A DNA stretch of 64,000 nt from Myxococcus qinghaiensis (lineage in GTDB: Bacteria > Myxococcota > Myxococcia > Myxococcales > Myxococcaceae). The position numbers and the translations under genes were made by a program. This document shows positions 43,271-52,155 of this stretch, piece after piece. Each line of letters begins with the position of its first letter. Position 1 is the stretch's first letter. The notes under the pieces are model-generated. The model searched no databases. It worked only from the letters and a program-made list of their open reading frames with translations, and was not told where the DNA came from. The stretch covers positions 588,791 to 652,790 of the forward strand of contig NZ_JAKCFA010000002.1 of assembly GCF_024198215.1 (NCBI RefSeq). The letters are read 5' to 3'.

Positions 43271-43936
43271 ATGTCCTTGCACGGCCTCATCCGCATCGCC
43301 CTTCCCTTCACCCTGCTCCTGGCGTCCGCCCTGCTCTTCCCCGCGCTCGGGCTGGGCGGCGAGACGCAGGCCGCCTCGCGCAAGAGCACCCCCTGCGGCA
43401 CGAATCGCGAGCTGTATCTGGGCACCTACAAGGGCCGTGTGTTCAAGGAATGGCAGACACCCCTCACCGACGAGCAGCTCAAGGACCCATTGACTCGCAT
43501 GGCCAATGACGCCCTGCTCAAGAACAACTACACGCTCACCGTCCGATTCCTGCGCGACGCGCGGGGCGCCTACCAGGCGGAGACGCTGGTCCAGTTCGAC
43601 AGCCTCACCCCCGACACCGTGGGCCCCAGCCACAAGGACATCAGCAGCTACCTGCTCAACCTGGACCGGGAGCCCGCCAAGGTGGAGTTCGTCGTGACGC
43701 GGCGGCCCGCGAAGACCTACGCCACCCGACCCCAGGAGCAACCCCGCACCGGAGGCATCGAGAAGACCGCCTCCCGGCCCAAGCCCACCAGCCACACCCT
43801 CGTCTTCAAGGAGACCCTGGCCCTGGACGCCCTGGACTGCGACAGCGGCGGCGTCCCCCAGCGCCTGCTCTTCACCCGGACCATCGGCGGCCAGCAGCCC
43901 ATCGTCGAGACGCGGGAGCTGTTCCGCACGAAGTAG
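43271..43936 (+). CDS. Exported hypothetical protein
   Basis: 221 residues from the ATG at 43271 (GAGGAGGAC upstream). A Sec signal (IALPFTLLLASALLFPALGLGG) precedes a soluble domain of about 190 residues containing three Cys (TPCGTN, DCDSGG) and a predicted beta-rich pattern. No family is recognised. It ends in a short palindrome (GCCTCC-TGG-GGAGGC, 43945-43959) downstream and is followed by the NfeD-SPFH operon. Confidence 0.75.
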   Translation: MSLHGLIRIALPFTLLLASALLFPALGLGGETQAASRKSTPCGTNRELYLGTYKGRVFKEWQTPLTDEQLKDPLTRMANDALLKNNYTLTVRFLRDARGAYQAETLVQFDSLTPDTVGPSHKDISSYLLNLDREPAKVEFVVTRRPAKTYATRPQEQPRTGGIEKTASRPKPTSHTLVFKETLALDALDCDSGGVPQRLLFTRTIGGQQPIVETRELFRTK

Positions 43937-44003
43937 GCGCGTCTGCCTCCTGGGGAGGCCCCTGAAGAAGCAGTCCGGTCCTTTCGGCCTGGCCCGTCCG
44001 CGT

Positions 44004-44032
44004 TTGACAGGACGGTGAACCGGCTGACAAAG
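44004..44032 (+). promoter_or_regulatory. Candidate -35 element of the NfeD-SPFH operon
   Basis: A perfect TTGACA at 44004-44009 lies 32 bp upstream of the NfeD start. The best -10 with a 17-bp spacer, ACAAAG (44027-44032), is a poor match, so this is only a candidate. Confidence 0.3.
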
Positions 44033-44040
44033 AGATCTCC

Positions 44041-44529
44041 ATGGACCTGACCCCCGCCGCCTGGCAGCTCTGGATCGTCGCCGCCCTTCTCTGCGGCGGG
44101 CTGGAAATCAAGCTGTCCGGTTTCGGACTCGTGTGGTTCGGGGCGGGGGCGCTCGTCGCCTCGCTCGCCTCGGCGCTCGGGCTGGGGCTCCTCCTCCAGC
44201 TCGCCCTCTTCGCCACCGTCTCCGTCGGCCTGTTCGCCGCCTCGCGCACCCTGTTCAAGAATGTTTTCATGCGGAACGCTTCGCATTTGAAGACGGGGGT
44301 CGAGGCCATGGTGGGGCAGGAGGCGGTGGTGATGGAGGCCATCGGGACGCCGCACGGCGGGACGGTGCGCATCAACGGCGAGCTGTGGACGGCCCGCTCG
44401 CTGTCCGGCGCCATCCCCGAGGGAGAGCTCGTCACCGTGGAGCAGGTCGAAGGACTCAAGCTGTGGGTGCGCCGCCCTTCGGCGACGTTGTCGGTTCCCG
44501 CAGCGGAACAGAAACAGGAGAAAGTCTGA
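44041..44529 (+). CDS. NfeD family membrane protein
   Basis: 162 residues: two to three transmembrane helices (residues ~5-75: LWIVAALLCGGLEIKLSG, FGLVWFGAGALVASLASALG and a following helix), then a small C-terminal OB-fold domain (GQEAVVMEAIGTPHGGTVRINGELWTA) typical of NfeD proteins. NfeD proteins pair with SPFH/band-7 proteins in bacterial membrane microdomains; the SPFH gene follows with its start overlapping this stop (TGATG), so they are coupled. Confidence 0.88.
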   Translation: MDLTPAAWQLWIVAALLCGGLEIKLSGFGLVWFGAGALVASLASALGLGLLLQLALFATVSVGLFAASRTLFKNVFMRNASHLKTGVEAMVGQEAVVMEAIGTPHGGTVRINGELWTARSLSGAIPEGELVTVEQVEGLKLWVRRPSATLSVPAAEQKQEKV

Positions 44530-45650
44530 TGGATCCACTGACCTTTGTGATTCTCGCCGCCCTCTTGGGGCTCGCGGGCTTCGTGCTCTACACCTGCGTC
44601 CGCATCGTCCCCCAGGCCAAGGTCATGGTGGTGGAGCGGCTGGGCAAGTTCCACGGCGTCGCCACCAGCGGCCTCAACCTCCTCATCCCGTTCCTCGACA
44701 GCCCCCGCCCCATCGAGATGCGCACGGGCAACCGCTACATGCGCAGCACCATGGTGGACCTGCGCGAGCAGGTCATGGGCTTCGAGACGGTGCAGGTCAT
44801 CACCCACGACAACGTCAACATGGAGGTCGGCTCGGTCATCTACTACCAGATCGTCGACGCCGCGAAGGCGCTGTACCAGGTGGAGAACCTGGCGCTGGCG
44901 ATTGAGCAGCTCACCATGACGAACCTGCGCAACGTCATGGGCAGCCTGACGTTGGACCAGACGCTCACCAGCCGCGAGACGGTGAACACGCGGCTGCGCA
45001 TGGTGCTGGACGAGGCCACGGAGAAGTGGGGCGTGAAGGTGACGCGCGTGGAGCTGCGCGAAATCGAGCCGCCCCAGGCCATCAAGTCCGCCATGGCCAA
45101 GCAGATGACCGCCGAGCGTGAGCGCCGCGCCGAGGTGACGAAGGCCGAGGGCGACAAGGCCGCCGCCATCCTCCAGGCCGAAGGCCAGAAGATCTCCCGC
45201 ATCCTCCAAGCCGAGGGCGAGCGTGACGCCGAGGTCGCTCGCGCCGAGGGCCACAAGCGCGCCACCATGCTTGAGGCCGAAGGCAAGGCCGAGGCCACGC
45301 GCCTGACGTTCGAGGCCATCCACAGCGGCCACGCCACCCCGGAGGTGCTCGCGCTGCGCTACATGGAGACCCTCCAGGAGATTGGCAAGGGTGACAACAA
45401 GATGTTCATCCCCTACGAGGCCACCGCCACCCTGGGCGCCATCTCCGTCATCAAGGACGTCTTCTTCGCCAAGGGCGACGAGGCCAAGCGCCCCGCGCCC
45501 CAGCCCCAGGCGCGTCCCGTGCCCACCGCGGCGTCCCTGAGCGCCCAGAGCATCGCCCGGAGCAACGTGCTCGCCGAGCCCGCCACCCTCTCGGGCACCA
45601 GCGCGCCTCAGGCGCGGCGGCCGCGGCCTCCCTCCGGGCAGGACGAGTAG
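44529..45650 (+). CDS. SPFH/band-7 domain protein (slipin/paraslipin-like)
   Basis: 373 residues. A single N-terminal membrane anchor (LTFVILAALLGLAGFVLYT) is followed by the SPFH domain (AKVMVVERLGKFHGVATSGLN; RSTMVDLREQVM; TMTNLRNVMGSLTLDQTLTS) and a helical tail with repeated A-E-G-x-K/R units, the usual coiled-coil of the family. A short Pro/Ala-rich C-terminus ends the protein. It is translationally coupled to NfeD and followed by a strong terminator. Acts with NfeD in membrane organisation or stress tolerance; exact role is inferred. Confidence 0.9.
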   Translation: MDPLTFVILAALLGLAGFVLYTCVRIVPQAKVMVVERLGKFHGVATSGLNLLIPFLDSPRPIEMRTGNRYMRSTMVDLREQVMGFETVQVITHDNVNMEVGSVIYYQIVDAAKALYQVENLALAIEQLTMTNLRNVMGSLTLDQTLTSRETVNTRLRMVLDEATEKWGVKVTRVELREIEPPQAIKSAMAKQMTAERERRAEVTKAEGDKAAAILQAEGQKISRILQAEGERDAEVARAEGHKRATMLEAEGKAEATRLTFEAIHSGHATPEVLALRYMETLQEIGKGDNKMFIPYEATATLGAISVIKDVFFAKGDEAKRPAPQPQARPVPTAASLSAQSIARSNVLAEPATLSGTSAPQARRPRPPSGQDE

Positions 45651-45664
45651 CGCGCTGTCGGGAA

Positions 45665-45710
45665 CCCGTCTTGCTCGCCGTCCAGGCAGGCCCGTGAGCA
45701 AGACGGGGTT
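45665..45710 (+). terminator. Terminator of the NfeD-SPFH operon
   Basis: CCCGTCTTGCTC (45665-45676) pairs with GAGCAAGACGGG (45696-45707), a perfect 12-bp stem with a 19-nt loop, followed by GTTGC. It starts 14 bp after the SPFH stop. Confidence 0.65.
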
Positions 45711-45896
45711 GCAATCCGCCCCGCCGCACGCCATAGATTTCGACGCACGCATCCACCGGAGGGCCTGACACCCCCTCCCTACGCGAGGTTGACGCACCCT
45801 TGAAGCTGAGCCGCTGAGTCCCAGGTCTTTTGGCCTCACCGCGCAGGGCCGCCCCTATGGGCTGGCTCGCGTCCTGGATTCAGGAGTTCGCTTCTC

Positions 45897-47399
45897 ATGT
45901 CTTCCCTTCGCGCGCATCGCGTGTCGTTCGCCTATTCCGACGCTGTCTCCGTCCTCTCCGAAGTCGACTTCCACCTGACGTCCGGCTGGACGGGGCTCGT
46001 GGGCGCCAATGGCGCCGGCAAGTCCACCCTGCTGCGGCTGCTCTCGGGGGAGCTGACGCCCACCGAGGGGCACATCCAGTCCGAGCCCCCCTCGCCCACG
46101 CTGCGGCTGTGCCGCCAGGAGGTGGAGGCGCTGACGCCGGACATCACCGCCTTCGCCGAGTCGTGGGACTCGCTCGCGCGCAGGCTGCACGGGCAACTGG
46201 GGCTGGACGTCTCCGCGCTGGAGCGCTGGTCCACGTTGTCACCGGGCGAGCGCAAGCGGTGGCAGGTGGGCGCCGCCCTGGCCGCGGAGCCGCACGTGCT
46301 GTTGCTCGACGAGCCCACCAACCACCTGGATGCGGAGGCGCGGACGTGGCTCGTCTCGGCGCTGAAGCGCTTCAAGGGCGTGGGCGTCGTCGTGTCGCAT
46401 GACCGGCCGCTCCTGGAGACGCTCACCACGTCCACGCTGCGTGTCCACGGCGGCGATGCGCGGCTGTGGCCCGGGGCCTACTCCGCGGCGAAGCAGCACT
46501 GGGAGGCCGAGCGCGAGGCGGAGGTCGGCGTCTATCAGCAGGCTCGCGCCGAACAGCGACGCGCGGCGCGGCTGCTGGACCAGGCCCGACGGGAGCAACA
46601 GTCCGCGGATGCATCCCGCAGCACGCGCAAGCGGATGAAGGACAAGAACGACAATGACGCGCGCTCCATGGGCGCGTCCGTCGTGGCGGGCTGGGCGGAG
46701 AACCATGCGGGCCGCCGCGTGGGCATCCAGCGCCGGGAGCTGGAGCGCGCCACCGAGGCCGTGGGGGAGTTCACCGCGGACAAGACGGTGGGCCGCTCCG
46801 TCTTCGTCGACTACGTGCGCTCTCCCAATCCGTGGCTGTTCACCGTCGACCTGCCGGAGCTGCGCGCCGGGGACGTGACACTGCTGGGCCCGGTGAAGCT
46901 GTCGGTGGGCCGCGAGGCGCGCGTGCGAATCGAGGGGCCCAACGGCGCGGGCAAGAGCACCCTGGTGCGCGCGCTGCTGGAGAACGCCCGCGTGCCCAGG
47001 GAGCGCGTGCTGTATCTGCCCCAGGACGTGGGCGCGGAGGAGGCTCGGTCCACGCTCGATGAGGTGCGCGCCCTGCCGCCCGAGGAGAAGGGGCGCGTGC
47101 TGTCGCTGGTGGCCGCGCTCGGCGTGGACCCGGAGCGGCTGCTCGGCTCGGAGCAACCCTCTCCGGGCGAGGTGCGCAAGCTGCTCATCGCGCGGGGGCT
47201 CGGGCAGCACGCCTGGGCGCTGGTGCTCGACGAGCCCACCAATCATCTCGACCTGCCCTCCATCGAGCGACTGGAGGTGGCCCTGCGCGAGTACCCCGGC
47301 GCGCTGCTGCTGGTGACTCACGACACCGCGTTCGCTCGCGCGTGCACCTCCGAGTCCTGGCGCGTGGAGCATGGCCAGGTGGAGGTGACGGCCGGGTGA
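45897..47399 (+). CDS. ABC-F family ATPase
   Basis: 500 residues with two ABC ATPase domains and no membrane segments. Domain 1 has Walker A (GANGAGKST, ~40), signature LSPGERKR and Walker B LLLDEPTNHLD; domain 2 has GPNGAGKST, SPGEVRKLL and LVLDEPTNHLD. Between them is a charged, helical linker (the P-site-tip region; EREAEVGVYQQARAEQRR). This is the ABC-F pattern of ribosome-associated factors, some of which give antibiotic resistance and others tune translation. Which subfamily it is cannot be read from motifs alone. Convergent with the epimerase gene. Confidence 0.92.
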   Translation: MSSLRAHRVSFAYSDAVSVLSEVDFHLTSGWTGLVGANGAGKSTLLRLLSGELTPTEGHIQSEPPSPTLRLCRQEVEALTPDITAFAESWDSLARRLHGQLGLDVSALERWSTLSPGERKRWQVGAALAAEPHVLLLDEPTNHLDAEARTWLVSALKRFKGVGVVVSHDRPLLETLTTSTLRVHGGDARLWPGAYSAAKQHWEAEREAEVGVYQQARAEQRRAARLLDQARREQQSADASRSTRKRMKDKNDNDARSMGASVVAGWAENHAGRRVGIQRRELERATEAVGEFTADKTVGRSVFVDYVRSPNPWLFTVDLPELRAGDVTLLGPVKLSVGREARVRIEGPNGAGKSTLVRALLENARVPRERVLYLPQDVGAEEARSTLDEVRALPPEEKGRVLSLVAALGVDPERLLGSEQPSPGEVRKLLIARGLGQHAWALVLDEPTNHLDLPSIERLEVALREYPGALLLVTHDTAFARACTSESWRVEHGQVEVTAG

Positions 47400-47417
47400 A
47401 GGCGTCGAGGGGCCCGC

Positions 47418-48398
47418 TCACGTCCTGAACTGGGGGTGCTCGCGCTCCCACTTCACCAGGTCCGCGAGCCCCTCTTTCACGGACACGCGCGGACGAAAGC
47501 CCGTCTCACGCTCCAGGGCGATGGGGTCCGCCCAGGTGCCGTCCATCTCTCCAGGCTGGGCGGGCAGTGGCCGCAGCACGGCACGAGTCCCCACGTGGCG
47601 CTCCAGCATCGCCACGAAGTCGCGCAGCGAGACGGGCTCGCCTCGGCCCACGTTGAGCAGGCGATACGGCGGTGTCGTGTCGGGCGGACGGTCCAACACG
47701 TGCAGCACCGCCTCCGCCACGTCGTCTACATGCGTGAAGTCGCGTCGCATGCGGCCCTCGCCATAGAGGTCGATGGTGCGCCCCGCATGCAAGGCGCGAA
47801 GGAAGCGCAGCGGCGCCATGTCCGGGCGTCCCCACGGGCCGTAGACGGTGAAGAAGCGCAGCCCGCTGGTGGGCAGGGCGTGCAGGTGGCTGTACGTGTG
47901 GGCCAGCAGCTCTCCGGCGCGCTTGGTCGCGGAGTAGACATTGAGCGGGTGGTCGGCGGAGGCACTCTCCACGAAGGGCGGCGGCGTGTCCGCGCCATAC
48001 ACGGAGCTGGAGGAGGCGTAGACGAGGTGCTCCACGCGCGCGGCACTCGCCTGCTCCAGGACGTGGAGGAAGCCCGTCACATTCGCATCCAGATAGGACC
48101 GGGCGGAGGCACCCGCCGCGCGGACGCCGACCTTCGCCGCCAGGTGCACCACGCGCTCGGGGCGCTCTTGTTGGAAGATTCTCGCGAGCGCGGCGCTGTC
48201 GGTGATGTCGACCGGATGACAGGTGAAGCGTCCGGCGTCGGGGGAGGCTCGGAGTCGGGCCAGCCGGGCCTGCTTGAGGGGCACGTCTCCTGAGGGGTCC
48301 AGGTTGTCCACGCCGAGGACGGTGTCCCCTCGCGCCAGCAGCCTCGCGCTGACGTGGTGACCGATGAAGCCCGCCGCTCCGGTGACGAGGACCCGCAT
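47418..48398 (-). CDS. NAD-dependent nucleotide-sugar epimerase/dehydratase
   Basis: 326 residues from the ATG at 48398; the longer upstream frame is not SDR-like. The extended-SDR motifs are intact: TGAAGFIGHHV, the catalytic Ser in SSSSVYGAD, Tyr/Lys in YSATK, and the substrate loop YGPWGRPDMA. The pattern, with a YG-x-G-x-x-R-D strand (YGEGRMRRDF), fits UDP-glucuronate 4-epimerase-like enzymes used in polysaccharide synthesis. No neighbouring glycosyltransferase is seen. Specificity is inferred by similarity only. Confidence 0.88.
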   Translation of the reverse strand: MRVLVTGAAGFIGHHVSARLLARGDTVLGVDNLDPSGDVPLKQARLARLRASPDAGRFTCHPVDITDSAALARIFQQERPERVVHLAAKVGVRAAGASARSYLDANVTGFLHVLEQASAARVEHLVYASSSSVYGADTPPPFVESASADHPLNVYSATKRAGELLAHTYSHLHALPTSGLRFFTVYGPWGRPDMAPLRFLRALHAGRTIDLYGEGRMRRDFTHVDDVAEAVLHVLDRPPDTTPPYRLLNVGRGEPVSLRDFVAMLERHVGTRAVLRPLPAQPGEMDGTWADPIALERETGFRPRVSVKEGLADLVKWEREHPQFRT

Positions 48399-48519
48399 GC
48401 AGGCCGCACGCTCCCATGCCCCCCTGGCGGATGCCACGTCCACGGTGTGACGAACCGCCTCGCCGAGCGTCCCGCAGGGCGCGACACCTGACTTCCCGTG
48501 GCCCCTGCTTGGACGTAGG

Positions 48520-49062
48520 GTGAGCGACATGGTGTCCGTGAACCAGCTCCGACCCTTCGCCGAGGCCTCGCTCGAGGCCTTCCGGGCCGCGTCAGGCCCG
48601 GTGGCGCTCATCCAACAGCCTGTGGACCCGGTCTTCCGGAGCGTCGCCCAGCAACTGACGGGGGCGCGCACGGTGGGCATGGCGCACCGCTCGCGCATGA
48701 CGGAGCGGCTGCTCGCGATGCTCCGCGACTTCGACAACCTGGAGGTCCACTTCCTGAACCCGAAGGTGGACGGGGAGGAGCTCACCGTCGGCCGCTCGGA
48801 GTGTGACCTGGTGGTGCCGGATCCGTCCGTCTCGCAGCACCACGCGACGCTGCGGTGGAATGCCGCGACGGGCGGCTTTCTGGTGCGCGATGCCCAGTCG
48901 ATGAACGGCACGTGGATCAACGGCGCGCCGCTGGGCTTTCGCGCGCAGGTGACGCTCAACGACGGCGACACGCTGGCGTTCGGCGACGCGCAGTTCCTCT
49001 ACCTGCGCGCGGAGACGGTGCACGAGCACCTGCGACTGGCGAGCCCCCGGGCGACTCCCTGA
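48520..49062 (+). CDS. FHA-domain protein
   Basis: 180 residues (GTG at 48520; ATG at 48529 also possible). An N-terminal ~70-residue segment precedes a forkhead-associated domain (~85-165) with the diagnostic GR (TVGRSEC), S-x-x-H (SVSQHHA), and the NG (SMNGTWINGA) motif. FHA domains bind phosphothreonine, so the protein probably acts in Ser/Thr-kinase signalling, abundant in myxobacteria. No kinase or phosphatase gene is adjacent. Convergent and 13 bp from a lipoprotein gene. Confidence 0.9.
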   Translation: MSDMVSVNQLRPFAEASLEAFRAASGPVALIQQPVDPVFRSVAQQLTGARTVGMAHRSRMTERLLAMLRDFDNLEVHFLNPKVDGEELTVGRSECDLVVPDPSVSQHHATLRWNAATGGFLVRDAQSMNGTWINGAPLGFRAQVTLNDGDTLAFGDAQFLYLRAETVHEHLRLASPRATP

Positions 49063-49074
49063 GGACGAGGGGCG

Positions 49075-49599
49075 TCAGGGCACTTCCTTGACGATCTGGA
49101 TGACGGCCTTGCGCAGATAGGAAGTGTAGTCCGTCTGCGACTGGTACAGGCCAATCATGGCGACGGTGCGGCTCTCCGTGCGCCAGAGCAACTGGCCGTC
49201 GGAGGAGATGACGCCGGCCTCCATCAACACATCGGCGCGGCCCATCGTCTGTATGCCGGAGACGTCGACCCAGGACAACACGACGACGACGGCGGCCTCC
49301 GCGTCATTGGCGCGGATGACGGACACGACTTCATCCGTGGAGGGCGAGGGCGCCGCGGAGATGCGCGTCCCGGCGATCTCGAAGCCCCGCTCGCGGAGGA
49401 CGGACTCAGCCTGGCTGACGAGGACGGTGCGAGGGTTGCCCTCGCCCATCAAGTCCTGGCGGTAGGACGACATGGGCAGCGAGTCCACGCGAGAGCCGAC
49501 GACGACGACGACCTTGCGAATGGCCCCCGCGGGACGGACCTCCGGCGCGGCGCATGCGGTAACGAACAGGGACAGCAGGAGGAGAGCGGAGGCGCGCAT
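49075..49599 (-). CDS. Hypothetical lipoprotein
   Basis: 174 residues from the ATG at 49599, giving a canonical lipoprotein signal (MRASALLLLSLFVTAC; Cys at 16). The mature part has a KVVVVVGSRVDSLP strand, an RTVLVSQAESVLRERGFEIAG helix-strand unit and an AAVVVVLSWVDVSG strand: an alpha/beta fold of unassigned family, possibly a lipoprotein of an envelope complex. The longer upstream frame is not supported. Confidence 0.7.
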   Translation of the reverse strand: MRASALLLLSLFVTACAAPEVRPAGAIRKVVVVVGSRVDSLPMSSYRQDLMGEGNPRTVLVSQAESVLRERGFEIAGTRISAAPSPSTDEVVSVIRANDAEAAVVVVLSWVDVSGIQTMGRADVLMEAGVISSDGQLLWRTESRTVAMIGLYQSQTDYTSYLRKAVIQIVKEVP

Positions 49600-49747
49600 G
49601 GAGGCCCTGGGCAAAGAGGTGGTCACTCTGAATAACCACGGGGGATGGGTGCGGGCAAACGGGGATGCCGTGTGCTGGGGCGTGGTATCCACGGAGGTGT
49701 GCGCGCATGGCCTCTTTGCTGGGTCGTGATGCGAGCAAGGAACCGCC

Positions 49748-50164
49748 ATGAGACGATTCGCCACGCCCGGCCTTTTCTTCGCCCTGCTGCTGTCCTGCGC
49801 CACCACCTCTCGCGAGGAGCCTGCACAGGTGCCCGCGTCTGCATCGGAATGCCCGACACACAAGCTCGACTTCACCCAGGAGACGGGATGTCGGAACGAC
49901 GGCTCGGTGGAGTTCTGTCTTCCCACGGGTGATGAAGCGCTGCTCGCCCGCGTGAGGCAAATCACTTCCACCTCGCTCCAGTCGGGAGCCTCACGAGGCC
50001 GCGTCGGCTGCAACATCCCCGAGGAGACGCTCTACTTCTTCCCTACCGGCGACACCGAATGTGTCTCACGTCACGGCGCGCTCACCCCCGCCGCATGGGC
50101 CACCCTCTGCCGCATCGCCGAGCTTCCAGTGATACGGAAGATCACCCCAACCTGGTACGAGTAG
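49748..50164 (+). CDS. Hypothetical lipoprotein, Cys-rich
   Basis: 138 residues; lipoprotein signal MRRFATPGLFFALLLSC (Cys at 17). The mature part has seven further Cys (for example SECPTHK, TGCRN, EFCLPTG, VGCNI, TECVS, TLCRI), which suggests a small disulfide-stabilised surface protein. No family is recognised. Divergent from the preceding lipoprotein gene; the intervening ~150 bp probably carry both promoters. Confidence 0.65.
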   Translation: MRRFATPGLFFALLLSCATTSREEPAQVPASASECPTHKLDFTQETGCRNDGSVEFCLPTGDEALLARVRQITSTSLQSGASRGRVGCNIPEETLYFFPTGDTECVSRHGALTPAAWATLCRIAELPVIRKITPTWYE

Positions 50165-50633
50165 CCTTCTGCTCCGAGCTGTTCAAGCACGTCTTCCAGG
50201 CAATGTCGGTCATGGGTCGGGGCAATCTCAAACTGGAGATACCCTTCGTCTGTGGCCACCTCAGAACTCGTCCGCGAGCACGCCGTGTCTTGAGAGGCTT
50301 TCAGACTCATCTGAGTCAGTGGGGGTGCCTCAGGCCTGCGTCTGGATTGCAAATACAAAGTGGCCGCGGGCAGTGCGCGGGAAGCGTGGGCTCAGGCTTG
50401 CCCGCGCACATCTCGACACACACGTCGGCGACCAACGAGCATGATGGATCCCTTCGCTCACTGCAACCAGCCGCGATGCTGCTCCCCAAGGAGATAAGCA
50501 TGATCCAGCGTCTTGATTGCACGCCCCTGCTCCCTTTTCCAGCAACGGGTACGAGATCTTTTCCCAGACACCAGCGTGGCGAAGCTACCCACGCGAAACA
50601 GGGATTGCAAAGGAGAGCGCCCTTCGCGGCACG
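50165..50633. other. Intergenic region with a terminator-like hairpin
   Basis: About 470 bp between convergent genes with no convincing coding frame. It contains a GC-rich hairpin, GCGCGGG-AAGC pairing with GCTT-G-CCCGCGC (50375-50407), one bulged G, a likely bidirectional terminator. The rest is featureless. Confidence 0.45.
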
Positions 50634-52145
50634 TCAGTCAAACAAGCCCTGCAGATAGAAGCGGCCGTCCCTCATGTCCCGGAACACCCACGCGGGGCCC
50701 AGTCCCTCGAAGTGCACGCGGTAGTAGTCGCGCTGGAAGGGTGACTCGGACCACCACTCCCCTCCCAGTCGCTCTGGCCCTGTCACCGCCGTCACCCGGT
50801 GCCGCCGCCCGCTCACTCGCGCCGCCAGCAACCGTCCCGTCTCCGCCACCTCCGCGTCCAGCCACGCGGGCTCCGCCAGCAACCGCGACGGCCGCTCCTG
50901 GAGCCCACCTCCCACTGGCACACGCTCCGCTCGCGTCCCCGCGAACTCCCCCGCCCAGCCCGCTCGCGCCTCCGGCGGATGGAAGGCCTTCATCCCATGC
51001 GCTCCCTCCGGTCGGTGCACCGCCTCCAAGCCCGCCGCGCAGAGCGACTCCTCCCCCAGCGTCGTCACCAGTCGCGACAACACCACCTCCAGCGCCGCAT
51101 CCCCCTCCGGCGCATCCCCCAACGAGAGCTGCTGCTCCCGGTCCTCCGAGCACTCATCCACCCGCGCGGACACCTCCGCCACCGGGTTCTCCAACCGCAG
51201 CTCCTCCAGCCGGTGCCGCGCCAGGTCCAGCAACAGCTTCGCCTCCGCTGTGGGCCTCGCCAGCGCCAGCGTCACCCGCTGCTGCCCCGATGGATCCAAC
51301 TTCAGCGTGAAGGTGATGCGCACCGCCGCCTGCCGCCGCCCCGACAGCCGCGCCCCCAACCTGTCCAGCAGCGTCTTCAGCGCGAAGCGCAGCGGCTCGA
51401 ACGACTCCGCAGGCCAATCCAGCACCCGCCGCTCCTCCATCACCTCCGCCAACACCTCCTCGACGAAGGGAGTGTCGTCTTCCCCACAACACCAGGCATG
51501 CACCCGCGCCCCATTGACTCCACCGCGCGCCACCACCGCCCCCGCCGGCAACGCCGCCACCTCCCCCAACGTGCTGAGCCCCAGCGCGGAGAAGGGCGCG
51601 CTCTCCCTCCCCTCAATTGCCGCCAGGGGCAACGGCGCCAACGCCCGAGCCGCCCTTCCCTCGGGAACCACCTCCACCCGCCGCGCCCCGTACCGCGCCA
51701 GCGCCCGCGAGGTGAACGCCTCCGAGGCCACCGCCACGTGCGCCCGGTACCCCAGCTCCGAGCACAGCGCCAACGCCCGAGAGCACAGCCCGTCCTCGCC
51801 TCCGGACAGGTGCGCCGCCCCCGCGTCCAGCCACAGGCCATCCGGCGCGGAGAGCTGGAAGCCTGGCGCCAGGCACAAGAGCGCCTCGCCCAGCGCCACC
51901 AGCGCCCGCGCCTCGTCCTCCGGTCGATAGGGAAAGTGCCGCAGCCCCGGCTCCAGCGCCGTCGCCGCCGTGAGCGTCGTCCCGGGCCGCACCCCCGCCT
52001 TCAGCGCGGACGTCGACGCCGCCGCCACCCGCCGCTGGCCCCGCGACTCCTCCACCAGCACGAAGGGCCGCCCCGTCAGCTCCGGGCACTCGAGGACCTT
52101 GCGCTGTACCGGGAAGCGCGTGAAGTGCAGATATGCCCTGCGCAT
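50634..52145 (-). CDS. imuB: ImuB (Y-family polymerase-like mutasome protein)
   Basis: 503 residues. The N-terminus (YLHFTRFPVQRKVLECPEL, then GRPFVLVEESRGQRRVAAAS) matches ImuB, a Y-family DNA polymerase homologue that lacks catalytic carboxylates and acts as a beta-clamp-tethered hub for DnaE2 and ImuA; the DGLWLDAG and AAIEGRE strands follow. An H-x-x-H-like C-terminal region ends YLQGLFD. Together with imuA directly upstream, it encodes the DNA-damage-induced mutasome. Family length is typical. Confidence 0.85.
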   Translation of the reverse strand: MRRAYLHFTRFPVQRKVLECPELTGRPFVLVEESRGQRRVAAASTSALKAGVRPGTTLTAATALEPGLRHFPYRPEDEARALVALGEALLCLAPGFQLSAPDGLWLDAGAAHLSGGEDGLCSRALALCSELGYRAHVAVASEAFTSRALARYGARRVEVVPEGRAARALAPLPLAAIEGRESAPFSALGLSTLGEVAALPAGAVVARGGVNGARVHAWCCGEDDTPFVEEVLAEVMEERRVLDWPAESFEPLRFALKTLLDRLGARLSGRRQAAVRITFTLKLDPSGQQRVTLALARPTAEAKLLLDLARHRLEELRLENPVAEVSARVDECSEDREQQLSLGDAPEGDAALEVVLSRLVTTLGEESLCAAGLEAVHRPEGAHGMKAFHPPEARAGWAGEFAGTRAERVPVGGGLQERPSRLLAEPAWLDAEVAETGRLLAARVSGRRHRVTAVTGPERLGGEWWSESPFQRDYYRVHFEGLGPAWVFRDMRDGRFYLQGLFD

Positions 52146-52155
52146 GGCACGTGCC